From assembly GCF_000009265.1 (NCBI RefSeq), contig NC_008378.1, positions 558,001-622,000 on the forward strand: 64,000 nucleotides of DNA. The letters are read 5' to 3'. Shown piece by piece: positions 8,558 through 17,268 of this stretch (the first letter of the stretch is position 1; every line of letters begins with the position of its first letter). Origin of the DNA: Rhizobium johnstonii 3841. Its GTDB lineage: Bacteria; Pseudomonadota; Alphaproteobacteria; Rhizobiales; Rhizobiaceae. A program made the position numbers and the translations under genes. The notes under the pieces are model-generated. The model had not been told where the DNA came from, ran no database searches, and saw only the letters and a program-made list of their open reading frames with translations.

Positions 8558-9307
8558 ATGAAGATACTCGTCCCAGTCAAACGGGTTGTCGACTACAACG
8601 TGAAGATCCGGGTGAAGCCGGACGGCACGGGTGTCGAGCTTGCCAATGTGAAGATGTCGATGAACCCGTTCGACGAGATCTCGGTGGAAGAGGCGCTGCG
8701 GCTGAAGGAGGCCGGCAAGGCCGAGGAAGTGGTGGTCGTCTCGATCGGCCCTGCCAAGGCCGAAGAGACGCTGCGGACGGCACTTGCCATGGGCGCCGAC
8801 CGGGCGATCCTGGTCGAGACCGACGATCAAATCGAGCCGCTCACCGTCGCCAAGATCTTGAAGGCTGTCGCCGATGCCGAACAGCCGGGGCTGATCATCG
8901 TCGGCAAGCAGGCGATCGACGACGACAGCAACCAGACCGGCCAGATGCTGGCGGCATTGATGGGAATTGCCCAGGCGACCTTCGCCTCGAAGATCGAGAT
9001 CGGTGACGGCAAGGCTCAGGTCACCCGCGAAGTCGATGGCGGTCTGCAGACGATCGAGATCAAGCTGCCGGCGGTCGTCACCACCGACCTGCGCTTGAAC
9101 GAACCGCGTTATGCCTCGCTGCCGAATATCATGAAGGCGAAGAAGAAGCCGCTCGACAAGAAGAGCCCTGATGATTTCGGCATCTCGACCACGCCACGCC
9201 TCAAGGTGTTGAAGACCGAGGAGCCGTCCGGCCGCAAGGCCGGCGTCAAGGTCAAGTCGGTCGCCGAACTCATCGACAAGCTCAAAAACGAAGCCGGCGT
9301 GCTGTAA
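8558..9307 (+). CDS. etfB: Electron transfer flavoprotein beta subunit
   Basis: A 249-residue EtfB with the expected N-terminus ([19 protein letters not shown]), the conserved [17 protein letters not shown] segment and the AMP-binding region. Together with EtfA it forms the FAD/AMP heterodimer that accepts electrons from dehydrogenases and passes them to ETF-ubiquinone oxidoreductase. It sits between the DddQ-like cupin and etfA, downstream of the StcD-like demethylase, so it is most likely that enzyme's dedicated electron acceptor rather than housekeeping ETF. Start 8558 is used; AAAGGGGG lies upstream. Confidence 0.95.
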   Translation: MKILVPVKRVVDYNVKIRVKPDGTGVELANVKMSMNPFDEISVEEALRLKEAGKAEEVVVVSIGPAKAEETLRTALAMGADRAILVETDDQIEPLTVAKILKAVADAEQPGLIIVGKQAIDDDSNQTGQMLAALMGIAQATFASKIEIGDGKAQVTREVDGGLQTIEIKLPAVVTTDLRLNEPRYASLPNIMKAKKKPLDKKSPDDFGISTTPRLKVLKTEEPSGRKAGVKVKSVAELIDKLKNEAGVL

Positions 9308-9331
9308 TCAGTTGGAACAGGAGCCATCATC

Positions 9332-10273
9332 ATGACCATTCTTCTTCTGGCTGACCACGACAATGCAAGCCTGTCCGACCAGACCGCCAAGACGCTGACG
9401 GCTGCCGCAAAGATTGCCAAGGACCAAGCAAGCGATATCCACATTCTCGTCGCCGGCAAAGCTGCCAAGGCTGCTGCCGATGCCGCCGCCAAGCTTGCCG
9501 GCGTCTCCAAGGTGCTGCTGGCCGAAAGCGACGAACTCGCCAACAATCTGGCCGAACCGCTGGCCGACCTGATCGTCTCGCTGGCCGGCAGCTACGACAC
9601 GATCATCTCGGCTGCCACCTCGGTCGGCAAGAATGTGCTGCCGCGGGTCGCTGCCCTTCTCGATGTCGCCCAGGTCTCGGAGATCATCGAGGTGATCTCG
9701 TCCGACACCTTCAAGCGGCCGATCTATGCCGGCAATGCCATCCAGACGGTGCAGGCAAGCGACGCGAAGAAGGTGATCACCGTGCGCACCGCCTCCTTCG
9801 CCTCTGCACCGGAAGGCGGATCGGCCACCGTCGAAGCGATCCCGGCGGTTTCCGATCCGGGACTGTCGACCTTCGTCAGGGACGCGCTGTCGGCCTCCGA
9901 CCGTCCGGAATTGACCTCTGCGAAGATCATCATCTCCGGCGGCCGGGCGCTCGGCTCGGCGGAGAAGTTCAGGGAAGTCATCCTGCCGCTTGCCGACAAG
10001 CTCGGTGCTGCCGTCGGTGCATCCAGAGCGGCCGTCGATGCCGGTTATGCGCCGAACGACTGGCAGGTCGGCCAGACCGGCAAGGTGGTGGCGCCGCAGC
10101 TCTATATTGCCTGCGGCATTTCAGGCGCCATCCAGCATCTGGCCGGCATGAAGGATTCGAAGGTCATCGTCGCCATCAACAAGGACGAGGAGGCGCCGAT
10201 CTTCCAGGTCGCCGACTACGGATTGGTCGCCGATCTCTTCGACGCCCTGCCGGAATTGCAAAAGGCGCTCTAG
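9332..10273 (+). CDS. etfA: Electron transfer flavoprotein alpha subunit
   Basis: A 313-residue EtfA, 24 bp downstream of etfB. The C-terminal FAD-binding domain is clear: SGGRALGS near 208, [11 protein letters not shown] near 235, [25 protein letters not shown] near 250-275 and the terminal [11 protein letters not shown] segment. It forms the heterodimeric ETF with EtfB and probably serves the StcD-like demethylase of this operon. Two ETF genes enclosed by two DddQ-like cupin genes is an unusual arrangement. Confidence 0.95.
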   Translation: MTILLLADHDNASLSDQTAKTLTAAAKIAKDQASDIHILVAGKAAKAAADAAAKLAGVSKVLLAESDELANNLAEPLADLIVSLAGSYDTIISAATSVGKNVLPRVAALLDVAQVSEIIEVISSDTFKRPIYAGNAIQTVQASDAKKVITVRTASFASAPEGGSATVEAIPAVSDPGLSTFVRDALSASDRPELTSAKIIISGGRALGSAEKFREVILPLADKLGAAVGASRAAVDAGYAPNDWQVGQTGKVVAPQLYIACGISGAIQHLAGMKDSKVIVAINKDEEAPIFQVADYGLVADLFDALPELQKAL

Positions 10274-10288
10274 CGGGGGAGACCGAAC

Positions 10289-10984
10289 GTGGCGCGCGTC
10301 GTGGGACGTCCAATGAAACCTGGTGCCGACCTTCTCCTGCACGATGACGAGAAGCCGGCATACATACGGCTGCACGACATCGGGAGGGAAAGACGTTCTC
10401 GGCCGTTGCAGGAATTCCTCAATGATGTCGGCGGGCTGATGTTGTCGGCCGAGGCTCCTGCCGTCGCCAGTTTCGTCGCGGGCAAGGTCCTCCAGAAACT
10501 GCTCAAGACCGGCAAGGTGCGTCCGGAGGGCGGGCCTCTTCCCGGCGCGCCCGAAGGGCTTGATGACGCCATCGGCCATCTTGCAAAATCGGGACGGAAA
10601 TACGAGGCGATCGCCGGCCAGTTTCAGAGTCTCGCCGACAAGCTGCTCTGGAGACGCGGCCGCTCCGGTCCGTTCGCAAGCCTGAATTTTGGCAATACGC
10701 ACTCCCATGCCGTCATGGTCGGTCCTGGCGGCATGGAGGAACGCGCCGATCTCAGGGTCGGCGTGATCTATATGGATCGCTATACAAGATTTCCCGACCA
10801 TGTTCAGACGCAGCCCCGCGCCTTCATTCTGCTTTCGCCGGGTGAAATCCGCCTTGGCGATTCCGAGTGGTTCTCTGCTGGTGTCGGTACCGTCTTTGCG
10901 AATGACGCCGGCGAATCCTTCGCGATAAGATGCACAGCCCGGCCGCTGCTAGCGGTCTGGTGCCAGGTTGAGCGGGAGAGGTGA
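10289..10984 (+). CDS. Degenerate DddQ-like cupin, probable pseudoenzyme
   Basis: A 231-residue protein starting at GTG 10289 (RBS GGGGGAGA). It aligns with the first cupin (both share a GPGGxEER segment, FPDHV/YPDHV and GDxxWFSxGxG) but all the recalled catalytic and metal positions are changed: Tyr136 becomes Phe168, His141 becomes Gln173, Glu145 becomes Arg177, Tyr147 becomes Phe179 and His179 becomes Phe211. The reading frame is intact and G+C normal, so it is not decaying randomly. It may be a structural or regulatory partner, or bind ligand without metal. It lies 15 bp after etfA in the same operon. Confidence 0.7.
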   Translation: MARVVGRPMKPGADLLLHDDEKPAYIRLHDIGRERRSRPLQEFLNDVGGLMLSAEAPAVASFVAGKVLQKLLKTGKVRPEGGPLPGAPEGLDDAIGHLAKSGRKYEAIAGQFQSLADKLLWRRGRSGPFASLNFGNTHSHAVMVGPGGMEERADLRVGVIYMDRYTRFPDHVQTQPRAFILLSPGEIRLGDSEWFSAGVGTVFANDAGESFAIRCTARPLLAVWCQVERER

Positions 10985-11135
10985 TGGGGTCCTTGGCGAA
11001 AATGAGCCTGAGATGAATGAAAAGCGCGAAGGCGAGAGCATGAAATCTCGGCTGTGACGCAGCAGCAGATCGGTGAGAAGCCGGCCCCTTCGAATATGTA
11101 GCATCAGAATTCAATTTAAGAGGAAGGATATCAAA

Positions 11136-12263
11136 ATGGACGTTCGCGCCGCCGTTGCCGTTCAGGCAGGAAAACCGCTCGAAGTGATGACCGTGCAGCT
11201 GGAAGGCCCGAAGGCCGGCGAAGTGCTGGTGGAGGTCAAGGCGACGGGCATCTGCCACACCGATGATTTCACCTTGTCGGGCGCCGATCCGGAAGGCCTC
11301 TTCCCGGCCATTCTCGGCCATGAAGGCGCCGGCATCGTCGTCGATGTCGGCCCCGGCGTCACCTCGGTGAAGAAGGGCGACCACGTCATTCCGCTCTACA
11401 CCCCGGAATGCCGCGAATGCTATTCCTGCACCTCGCGCAAGACCAATCTCTGCACCTCGATTCGATCAACCCAGGGCCAGGGCGTGATGCCGGACGGCAC
11501 CTCGCGCTTCTCGATCGGCAAGGACAAGATCCACCACTATATGGGCTGCTCGACCTTTTCGAACTTCACCGTGCTGCCGGAGATCGCCCTTGCCAAGGTC
11601 AATCCCGACGCTCCGTTCGACAAGATTTGCTACATCGGCTGCGGTGTGACCACTGGCATCGGCGCCGTCATCAACACCGCCAAGGTGGAGATCGGCGCCA
11701 CGGCGATCGTCTTCGGGCTTGGCGGTATCGGCCTCAACGTGCTTCAGGGCCTGCGTCTTGCCGGTGCCGACATGATCATCGGCGTCGACATCAACCCTGA
11801 TCGCAAGGCCTGGGGCGAAAAGTTCGGCATGACCCACTTCGTCAATCCGAAGGAGGTCGGCGACGACATCGTGCCCTATCTCGTCAACCTGACGAAGCGC
11901 CACGGCGATCTGATCGGCGGCGCCGACTACACCTTCGACTGCACCGGCAACACCAAGGTGATGCGTCAGGCGCTGGAAGCATCGCACCGCGGCTGGGGCA
12001 AGTCGATTATCATCGGCGTTGCCGGCGCCGGCCAGGAAATCTCCACCCGTCCGTTCCAGCTGGTCACCGGCCGCAACTGGATGGGCACCGCCTTCGGCGG
12101 CGCGCGCGGCCGCACCGACGTGCCGAAGATCGTCGACTGGTACATGCAGGGCAAGATCCAGATCGATCCGATGATCACCCACACAATGCCGCTCGAAGAC
12201 ATCAACAAGGGCTTCGAGCTGATGCACAAGGGCGAAAGCATCCGCGGCGTGGTCGTGTACTGA
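11136..12263 (+). CDS. frmA: S-(hydroxymethyl)glutathione dehydrogenase / class III alcohol dehydrogenase
   Basis: A 375-residue zinc alcohol dehydrogenase of class III length. It shows the catalytic-zinc segment GICHTDDFTLSG and GHEGAG, the structural-zinc cysteine cluster CRECYSCTSRKTNLC (residues about 93-107) and the Rossmann motif FGLGGIGLNVLQG. It oxidises S-hydroxymethylglutathione, formed from formaldehyde and GSH, to S-formylglutathione. Start 11136 follows AGAGGAAGG. The next two genes encode S-formylglutathione hydrolase and Gfa, giving a complete GSH-dependent formaldehyde route beside two demethylase systems. A 151-bp gap separates it from the preceding cupin gene. Confidence 0.95.
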   Translation: MDVRAAVAVQAGKPLEVMTVQLEGPKAGEVLVEVKATGICHTDDFTLSGADPEGLFPAILGHEGAGIVVDVGPGVTSVKKGDHVIPLYTPECRECYSCTSRKTNLCTSIRSTQGQGVMPDGTSRFSIGKDKIHHYMGCSTFSNFTVLPEIALAKVNPDAPFDKICYIGCGVTTGIGAVINTAKVEIGATAIVFGLGGIGLNVLQGLRLAGADMIIGVDINPDRKAWGEKFGMTHFVNPKEVGDDIVPYLVNLTKRHGDLIGGADYTFDCTGNTKVMRQALEASHRGWGKSIIIGVAGAGQEISTRPFQLVTGRNWMGTAFGGARGRTDVPKIVDWYMQGKIQIDPMITHTMPLEDINKGFELMHKGESIRGVVVY

Positions 12264-12266
12264 GCC

Positions 12267-13103
12267 ATGAAGACGATCTCGACCGAAAATTCTCATGGCG
12301 GCACCCAGGGCGTTTACCTCGATCGCTCGGACGCCTGCGACTGCGACATGACCTTTGCGGTCTTCCTGCCGCCGCAGGCCAAAGCACGGAAGCTGCCGGT
12401 TCTATGGTACCTTTCCGGTCTGACCTGCACCCATGCCAACGTCATGGAAAAGGGCGAGTATCGGCGTCTTGCCGCAGAACTTGGCATCATCGTCGTCTGC
12501 CCCGACACCAGTCCGCGGGGCGATGCCGTCCCGGACGAAGCTGATAATTGGCAGTTCGGCAAGGGTGCCGGCTTCTACGTCGACGCCACCGAGCCGCCGT
12601 TCGTACAGAACTATCGGATGTACAGCTACGTCGTCGATGAATTGCCGAAGCTTATCGCCGCCGAGTTTCCGGTCGACATGGACCGACAGGGCATCTTCGG
12701 ACACTCGATGGGCGGACATGGCGCGATCACGATTGCGCTCAAGAACCCCGGACGCTTCGGCAGCTGCTCGGCCTTCGCTCCGATCAGCCACCCCTCGGTC
12801 TCCGGTTGGTCAAAGCCGGCATTCCGGAAATACCTCGGATCGGATGAAACGGCCTGGCGGGCATATGATGCCTGCTCGCTGATCGAAGATGGGCACCGGT
12901 TCCCCGAATTCCTCGTCGACCAGGGGACGGCGGATAGCTTCCTGGAGGAGGGATTGCGCCCCGAAGAGCTCAGGCAAGCCTGCGAGACGGCCGGCATCAG
13001 CCTGCGGCTTCGCATGCAGGAAGGCTACGGCCACTCCTACTTCTTCATTTCGACATTCATGGAAGACCATCTGCGCTGGCACGCGCGGAGGTTGGGAGAC
13101 TGA
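12267..13103 (+). CDS. fghA: S-formylglutathione hydrolase
   Basis: A 278-residue esterase-D family serine hydrolase starting 3 bp after the dehydrogenase stop. It has the nucleophile elbow GHSMGGHGA (residues about 148-156), YLSGLTCTHANVMEKG near 50 and the C-terminal catalytic histidine in GYGHSYFF. It converts S-formylglutathione to formate and glutathione. Translational coupling to the dehydrogenase gene is likely. No formate dehydrogenase is seen in the window. Confidence 0.95.
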   Translation: MKTISTENSHGGTQGVYLDRSDACDCDMTFAVFLPPQAKARKLPVLWYLSGLTCTHANVMEKGEYRRLAAELGIIVVCPDTSPRGDAVPDEADNWQFGKGAGFYVDATEPPFVQNYRMYSYVVDELPKLIAAEFPVDMDRQGIFGHSMGGHGAITIALKNPGRFGSCSAFAPISHPSVSGWSKPAFRKYLGSDETAWRAYDACSLIEDGHRFPEFLVDQGTADSFLEEGLRPEELRQACETAGISLRLRMQEGYGHSYFFISTFMEDHLRWHARRLGD

Positions 13104-13157
13104 TTGCAGAGCTTGGCCGGGCATATCGCAAACGGCCCAGAAGGGGAGGAGAAACCC

Positions 13158-13730
13158 ATGACCAGCATAGCCATACATCCGGCAGTGGATTCAGGCTTTC
13201 GGGCGACTGACGCTGCTTTCGCAGGCGGGACGCTCGTCTGCAAGTGCGCAAGCAACCCCGTGAAGGTCAGGATCAAGAGCGACATCGCCCACAATCATGC
13301 CTGCGGTTGCACGAAGTGCTGGAAGCCCGAGGGCTTCGTCTTTTCAGTCGTGGCCGTTGCGCCGACCGAAAGCATCGAAGTTCAGGAGAATGGCGACAAA
13401 CTCGCCGTCGTCGATTCCACAGCCTTGATCCAGCGCCACGCCTGCAAGGAATGCGGCGTGCATATGTATGGGCCGGTCGTGCGCGAACATCCGTTCCAGG
13501 GATTGTCGTTCGTCCATCCGGAACGCTTTCAGGAAAGCGGCTGGGCGAAGCCGGGCTTTGCGGCCTTCGTGTCGTCGATCATCGAAAGCGGCTTCGACCC
13601 CGCGAAGATGGATGCTGTCAGGGCGCAGTTGAAGACGTCCGGCCTCGAGCCTTACGATTGCCTAAACCCTGGCCTTATGGACTACATCGCAACCTGGATG
13701 GCCAAGAAGAGCGGCGTCCTGGCCGCGTGA
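13158..13730 (+). CDS. gfa: Glutathione-dependent formaldehyde-activating enzyme (Gfa)
   Basis: A 190-residue protein of the Gfa/CENP-V fold. The zinc-binding cysteines appear in [10 protein letters not shown] and [14 protein letters not shown], and again in [12 protein letters not shown]. Gfa promotes condensation of formaldehyde with glutathione, the first step of the route completed by the two genes upstream. Start 13158 (MTSIAIHP) follows GGGGAGGAG. A strong hairpin follows the stop, so this is the likely end of the operon. Confidence 0.93.
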   Translation: MTSIAIHPAVDSGFRATDAAFAGGTLVCKCASNPVKVRIKSDIAHNHACGCTKCWKPEGFVFSVVAVAPTESIEVQENGDKLAVVDSTALIQRHACKECGVHMYGPVVREHPFQGLSFVHPERFQESGWAKPGFAAFVSSIIESGFDPAKMDAVRAQLKTSGLEPYDCLNPGLMDYIATWMAKKSGVLAA

Positions 13731-13739
13731 TTTGACCCA

Positions 13740-13764
13740 GGGGAGCGCCGACGCGGCGCTCCCC
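13740..13764 (+). terminator. Hairpin after gfa
   Basis: Perfect 10-bp stem GGGGAGCGCC (13740-13749) / GGCGCTCCCC (13755-13764) with a 5-base loop, starting 10 bases after the gfa stop. There is no T-run on the plus strand, so intrinsic termination is uncertain; RNA stabilisation is possible. The rest of the 403-bp gap to the GntR gene holds only the operator described at 14043-14069 and no convincing gene. Confidence 0.55.
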
Positions 13765-14042
13765 GACAAACCGCCGCTATCCGGATATCGAGATATTCCG
13801 TGATGCCGCGCGCCGGTCTGCCGGCGGCCAGGCTTCCGACGCCTGATGATCGAGGTTGATGCGCATAAGAACCGCATCAGCCTCGACTGCCAGAAATTCT
13901 CACAGACCCGCCACGATAATCCGCTTGGGGAACTCCGCGTCGGCCGTCGCCGCGGAACGTCGATCCTGGACAGCGCTTTGAAATGACGCCTGACGCGCGC
14001 CGGGGACACTTTACGCGGCATCATTGTGTATTTAAGAAATAC

Positions 14043-14069
14043 TAATTGTGTACGCAGAGTACACAATTA
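14043..14069. promoter_or_regulatory. GntR (FCD-type) operator, perfect inverted repeat
   Basis: A 27-bp palindrome with perfect 11-bp arms, TAATTGTGTAC (14043-14053) and GTACACAATTA (14059-14069), around a GCAGA spacer. A further half site ATTGTGTA lies at 14023-14030. It is centred 78 bp upstream of the GntR start, in an A+T-rich patch. The symmetry and size suit a FadR/VanR-type GntR dimer, so the operon starting at 14134 is probably autoregulated through it. Confidence 0.75.
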
Positions 14070-14133
14070 TTGACTCGTCACGGGAGGCGTGCCATCTTCA
14101 CGGCGTAGAGCAACGAGCGGCCGGAGAGCGACG

Positions 14134-14850
14134 ATGGCGAAGACACCGAAGAGCAATCTCTACGAAGATCTGAAACGGCAGATTTTGACGATGGAGCTGG
14201 ATCCGGATGCCGATCTGGACGAGGCCAGTTTGAGCGAAAAGTACGGCCTCTCCCGGACGCCGGTCCGCGACATATTCCGTCGCCTTGCCGGTGAGGGTTA
14301 TATCGACATCCGCGAGAACAGGGGCGCGCGGGTCATCCCGATGAACCACTCCACCCTGCGAAATTTCTTTCTTGTTGCGCCGATGATCTACGCGGCGATC
14401 GGCCGTCTCGCCGTGCAGAACTTCAAGCCTACTCAGCTTTCAGACCTGAAGCAGACTCAGGAGCGGTTCCGCGCCGCGAGCGAGAACATGGACGTTCTGG
14501 CGATGGTCCTCGAGAACAATCGCTTTCACGAAATCTTCGGCGAGATGTCAGGCAACGTCTATCTGCAGCCGAGCCTGGGCCGGCTGCTCATCGACCACGC
14601 GCGCATCGGCCACACCTTCTTCCGGCCGAGGAACGAGGACATGAAGCGGCGGCTTCAAGTGGCCGTTGGCCATCATGACAGCTTCATCGATGCGCTCGGC
14701 GCTCACGACGAAAATGCAGTCGTCGACCTCGTCTTCGAACACTGGGAATTGTCCCGCGAGAACATGGAAATGTTCATCGCCCCGCAAGGCCTCAAGGCGG
14801 ACGCCTTCCTCGGCGGCCCCGCCACGCAATTATTGGAGAAATCGTCGTGA
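14134..14850 (+). CDS. GntR-family regulator, FCD/VanR subfamily
   Basis: A 238-residue regulator with an N-terminal winged helix (residues 5-75: DLDEASLSEKYGLSRTPVRD) and an all-helical FCD ligand domain with candidate metal ligands (NRFHEIF; GHHDSFI). Such regulators often respond to small carboxylates or amino-acid catabolites. It is the first gene of a tightly overlapping operon (GTGA overlap with the lyase gene), and a perfect palindromic operator lies upstream. It probably represses the lyase-ALDH-oxidase-transporter operon until a pathway intermediate binds. Confidence 0.9.
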   Translation: MAKTPKSNLYEDLKRQILTMELDPDADLDEASLSEKYGLSRTPVRDIFRRLAGEGYIDIRENRGARVIPMNHSTLRNFFLVAPMIYAAIGRLAVQNFKPTQLSDLKQTQERFRAASENMDVLAMVLENNRFHEIFGEMSGNVYLQPSLGRLLIDHARIGHTFFRPRNEDMKRRLQVAVGHHDSFIDALGAHDENAVVDLVFEHWELSRENMEMFIAPQGLKADAFLGGPATQLLEKSS

Positions 14851-15758
14851 AGTTTGAGGGGATCTATACGCCGGCGGTGACGCCGCTCGACCAGAATGGT
14901 CAGATCGACAGGGCTGGATTTGCCGCCGTGCTCGAATCGCTGATCGAGGCGGGCGTCCACGGCATCATCGTCGGAGGCTCGACGGGCGAGTACTACGCCC
15001 AGAGCAGCCAGGAGCGTTTCGAGCTCGCGGCCTATGCGAGGGAAGTCATCGGCACGCGGCTGCCGCTCATTATCGGAACCGGCGCCACGCGGACCGAAGA
15101 TTCGGTCGAATACGCAAAGGCGGCGAAGGAAATCGGCGCGGATGCAATCCTGGTGTCGTCACCGCCATACGCGCTGCCGACCGAACGCGAGAATGCGGTC
15201 CACGCCCTGACCGTCGACCGCGCGGCGAACCTGCCGATCATGCTCTACAACTATCCGGCCCGCATGGGCGTGATGATGGGCGAGGAGTATTTCTCCCGCC
15301 TCGGCAAGTCCAGGAACGTGATCGCCATCAAGGAAAGCTCCGGCGACATGGGCAATCTGCACCTGCTTGCCCGGAAATTTCCGCATATTGCTCTGTCCTG
15401 CGGATGGGACGACCAGGCGCTCGAATTCTTCGCCTGGGGCGCGAAGAGCTGGGTCTGCGCCGGCTCCAATTTCCTGCCGCGCGAACATGTCGCCCTCTAC
15501 GAAGCCTGCGTGCTCGAAAAGAACTTCGACAAGGGTCGGGCGATCATGATGGCGATGCTGCCGCTCATGGATTTCCTGGAGTGCGGGAAGTTCGTTCAAT
15601 CGATCAAGCACGGATGCGAATTGATCGGGCTGAATGTCGGATCGGTCCGCGCGCCGCTGCGTCCGCTCAACTCCGAAGAAAAGCGAACCCTTCAGACCGT
15701 CGTCGCCACGTTGAAGCGCACGGTCGCCCAGATCACCTCGGGAGTAAATCATGCATGA
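14847..15758 (+). CDS. Dihydrodipicolinate synthase-family lyase/deaminase
   Basis: A 303-residue TIM-barrel class I aldolase. It shows GGSTGEYY (residues about 45-52), catalytic Tyr in LYNYP (Tyr134) and the Schiff-base Lys162 in IAIKESSGD. Family members include DapA, NanA and HypD, the Delta1-pyrroline-4-hydroxy-2-carboxylate deaminase that yields 2-oxoglutarate semialdehyde. The next gene is an aldehyde dehydrogenase, followed by an FAD amine oxidase and, further down, a proline-racemase-family enzyme: the same four enzyme classes as the bacterial hydroxyproline pathway. A HypD-like role is therefore inferred. GTG start with RBS TTGGAGAA; 8-bp overlap with the next gene. Confidence 0.85.
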   Translation: MKFEGIYTPAVTPLDQNGQIDRAGFAAVLESLIEAGVHGIIVGGSTGEYYAQSSQERFELAAYAREVIGTRLPLIIGTGATRTEDSVEYAKAAKEIGADAILVSSPPYALPTERENAVHALTVDRAANLPIMLYNYPARMGVMMGEEYFSRLGKSRNVIAIKESSGDMGNLHLLARKFPHIALSCGWDDQALEFFAWGAKSWVCAGSNFLPREHVALYEACVLEKNFDKGRAIMMAMLPLMDFLECGKFVQSIKHGCELIGLNVGSVRAPLRPLNSEEKRTLQTVVATLKRTVAQITSGVNHA

Positions 15759-17268
15759 ACCCTTGACCGCCTCCGAATACAAGGCGATCGCCGCCGGCCT
15801 TCAGTTTCCAACGAATGCCTTCATCGACGGCGCATTTCGTCCGGCCAATTCCGGGCAGACATTCACCTCGACGAATCCCGCGACGGGCGAGGTTCTCGCC
15901 GAGATCGCCGCATGCGACGCCACCGATGTCGACGCCGCCGTCTCCAAGGCAAAGCAAGCCTTCGACGACGGCCGCTGGCGGCTGCGTTCGCCAGGCGAAC
16001 GCAAGGCGGTGCTCCTCAAACTCGCCAGGCTGCTCGAGGACAATCGTCACGAGCTCGCCGTCATGGAGAGCCTCGACAGTGGCAAACCGGTCGGCGAATG
16101 CCAGACGGTCGATGTTCCCGATACCATTCACACGATCCGTTGGCACGCCGAACTGATCGACAAGCTCTATGACAATACCGCGCCTGTCGGCGCCAACGCA
16201 CTGACAATGATCGTGCGTGAGCCAGTCGGCGTCGTCGGATGTGTGCTTCCGTGGAATTTTCCGCTTTTGATGCTGGCCTGGAAGATCGGCCCGGCGCTTG
16301 CTGCCGGCTGCTCGGTGATCGTCAAGCCTGCACAGGAGACGACGCTCACCACGCTGCGCGTCGCCGAGCTTGCCCATGAAGCGGGCATTCCAGCCGGCGT
16401 GTTCAATGTCGTGACCGGCGGCGGCAAGGAGGTCGGCGAGCCGATCGGCATGCACATGGATGTCGATATGGTGGCCTTCACCGGATCGACGCCCACCGGC
16501 CGCCGCTTCCTGCGCTATGCAGCGGACTCGAACCTCAAGCGCGTCGTGCTCGAATGCGGCGGCAAGAACCCCGCCGTCGTCCTCGACGATGCCGAAGACC
16601 TGGACCTCGTTGCCGAGCAGGTCGTCAACGGCGCCTTCTGGAACATGGGCGAGAACTGCTCGGCCACGTCGCGTCTGATCGTTCATTCCAAGGTCAAGGA
16701 CGAACTGCTGAAGCGCATCGGCGCCTATATGCGCGAATGGAAGACGGGCGACCCGCTCGACCCTGCAAACCGCATCGGCGCGCTTGTCAGCAAGGCCCAT
16801 TTCGAGAAGGTGAAATCCTTCCTCGACGACGCCAGGAAGGAGAAGCTGACGGTCACCCACGGTGGTGAAACGCATGGCGGCATCTTTATCGAACCGACAG
16901 TGGTCGAGGGTGTGACGCCTGCCAGCCGTCTTTTCCAGGAAGAGATCTTCGGGCCGGTGCTTTCGGTGACCACCTTCAATTCGCTTGCCGAAGCAATCGC
17001 TCTTGCCAATGACACGAATTACGGTCTGACGGCGTCCGTCTATACCGGCAGCCTGAGGAACGCCATCAAGCTCTCGCGCGAGATCCGCGCCGGCGTCGTC
17101 ACCGTCAACTGCTTTGGCGAAGGCGACGCCAGCACGCCGTTTGGCGGCTACAAGGAGTCCGGGTTCGGCGGCCGCGACAAGTCGGTCTTCGCCCATGACA
17201 ACTACTGCGAACTCAAGACCATCTGGATCGATGTCTCGGAACGCTCGGTCGATGAGACCATCCGATGA
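15751..17268 (+). CDS. NAD(P)-dependent aldehyde dehydrogenase (PuuC-like)
   Basis: A 505-residue aldehyde dehydrogenase. It has PWNFPLLMLAWKIGPALAAG near residue 165, catalytic Glu268 (LECGGKNP) and nucleophile Cys303 (MGENCSA). By eye it is closest to the PuuC/gamma-glutamyl-aminobutyraldehyde dehydrogenase branch. In this operon it would oxidise the semialdehyde made by the DHDPS-family enzyme, for example 2-oxoglutarate semialdehyde to 2-oxoglutarate. It overlaps both neighbours (8 bp upstream, 4 bp downstream), implying translational coupling. The substrate is inferred. Confidence 0.9.
   Translation: MHEPLTASEYKAIAAGLQFPTNAFIDGAFRPANSGQTFTSTNPATGEVLAEIAACDATDVDAAVSKAKQAFDDGRWRLRSPGERKAVLLKLARLLEDNRHELAVMESLDSGKPVGECQTVDVPDTIHTIRWHAELIDKLYDNTAPVGANALTMIVREPVGVVGCVLPWNFPLLMLAWKIGPALAAGCSVIVKPAQETTLTTLRVAELAHEAGIPAGVFNVVTGGGKEVGEPIGMHMDVDMVAFTGSTPTGRRFLRYAADSNLKRVVLECGGKNPAVVLDDAEDLDLVAEQVVNGAFWNMGENCSATSRLIVHSKVKDELLKRIGAYMREWKTGDPLDPANRIGALVSKAHFEKVKSFLDDARKEKLTVTHGGETHGGIFIEPTVVEGVTPASRLFQEEIFGPVLSVTTFNSLAEAIALANDTNYGLTASVYTGSLRNAIKLSREIRAGVVTVNCFGEGDASTPFGGYKESGFGGRDKSVFAHDNYCELKTIWIDVSERSVDETIR

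Noticed and set aside
10985..11135. Riboswitch in the 151-bp leader of the formaldehyde dehydrogenase gene
   Set aside because: I found no recognisable riboswitch core or strong nested helices.
13844..13984. 45-codon plus-strand frame between gfa and the GntR gene
   Set aside because: No RBS of quality and no similarity recognised; likely chance.
15733..17196. 487-codon minus-strand frame opposite the aldehyde dehydrogenase
   Set aside because: Antisense shadow of a clear ALDH with Cys303/Glu268; no motif in the antisense product.
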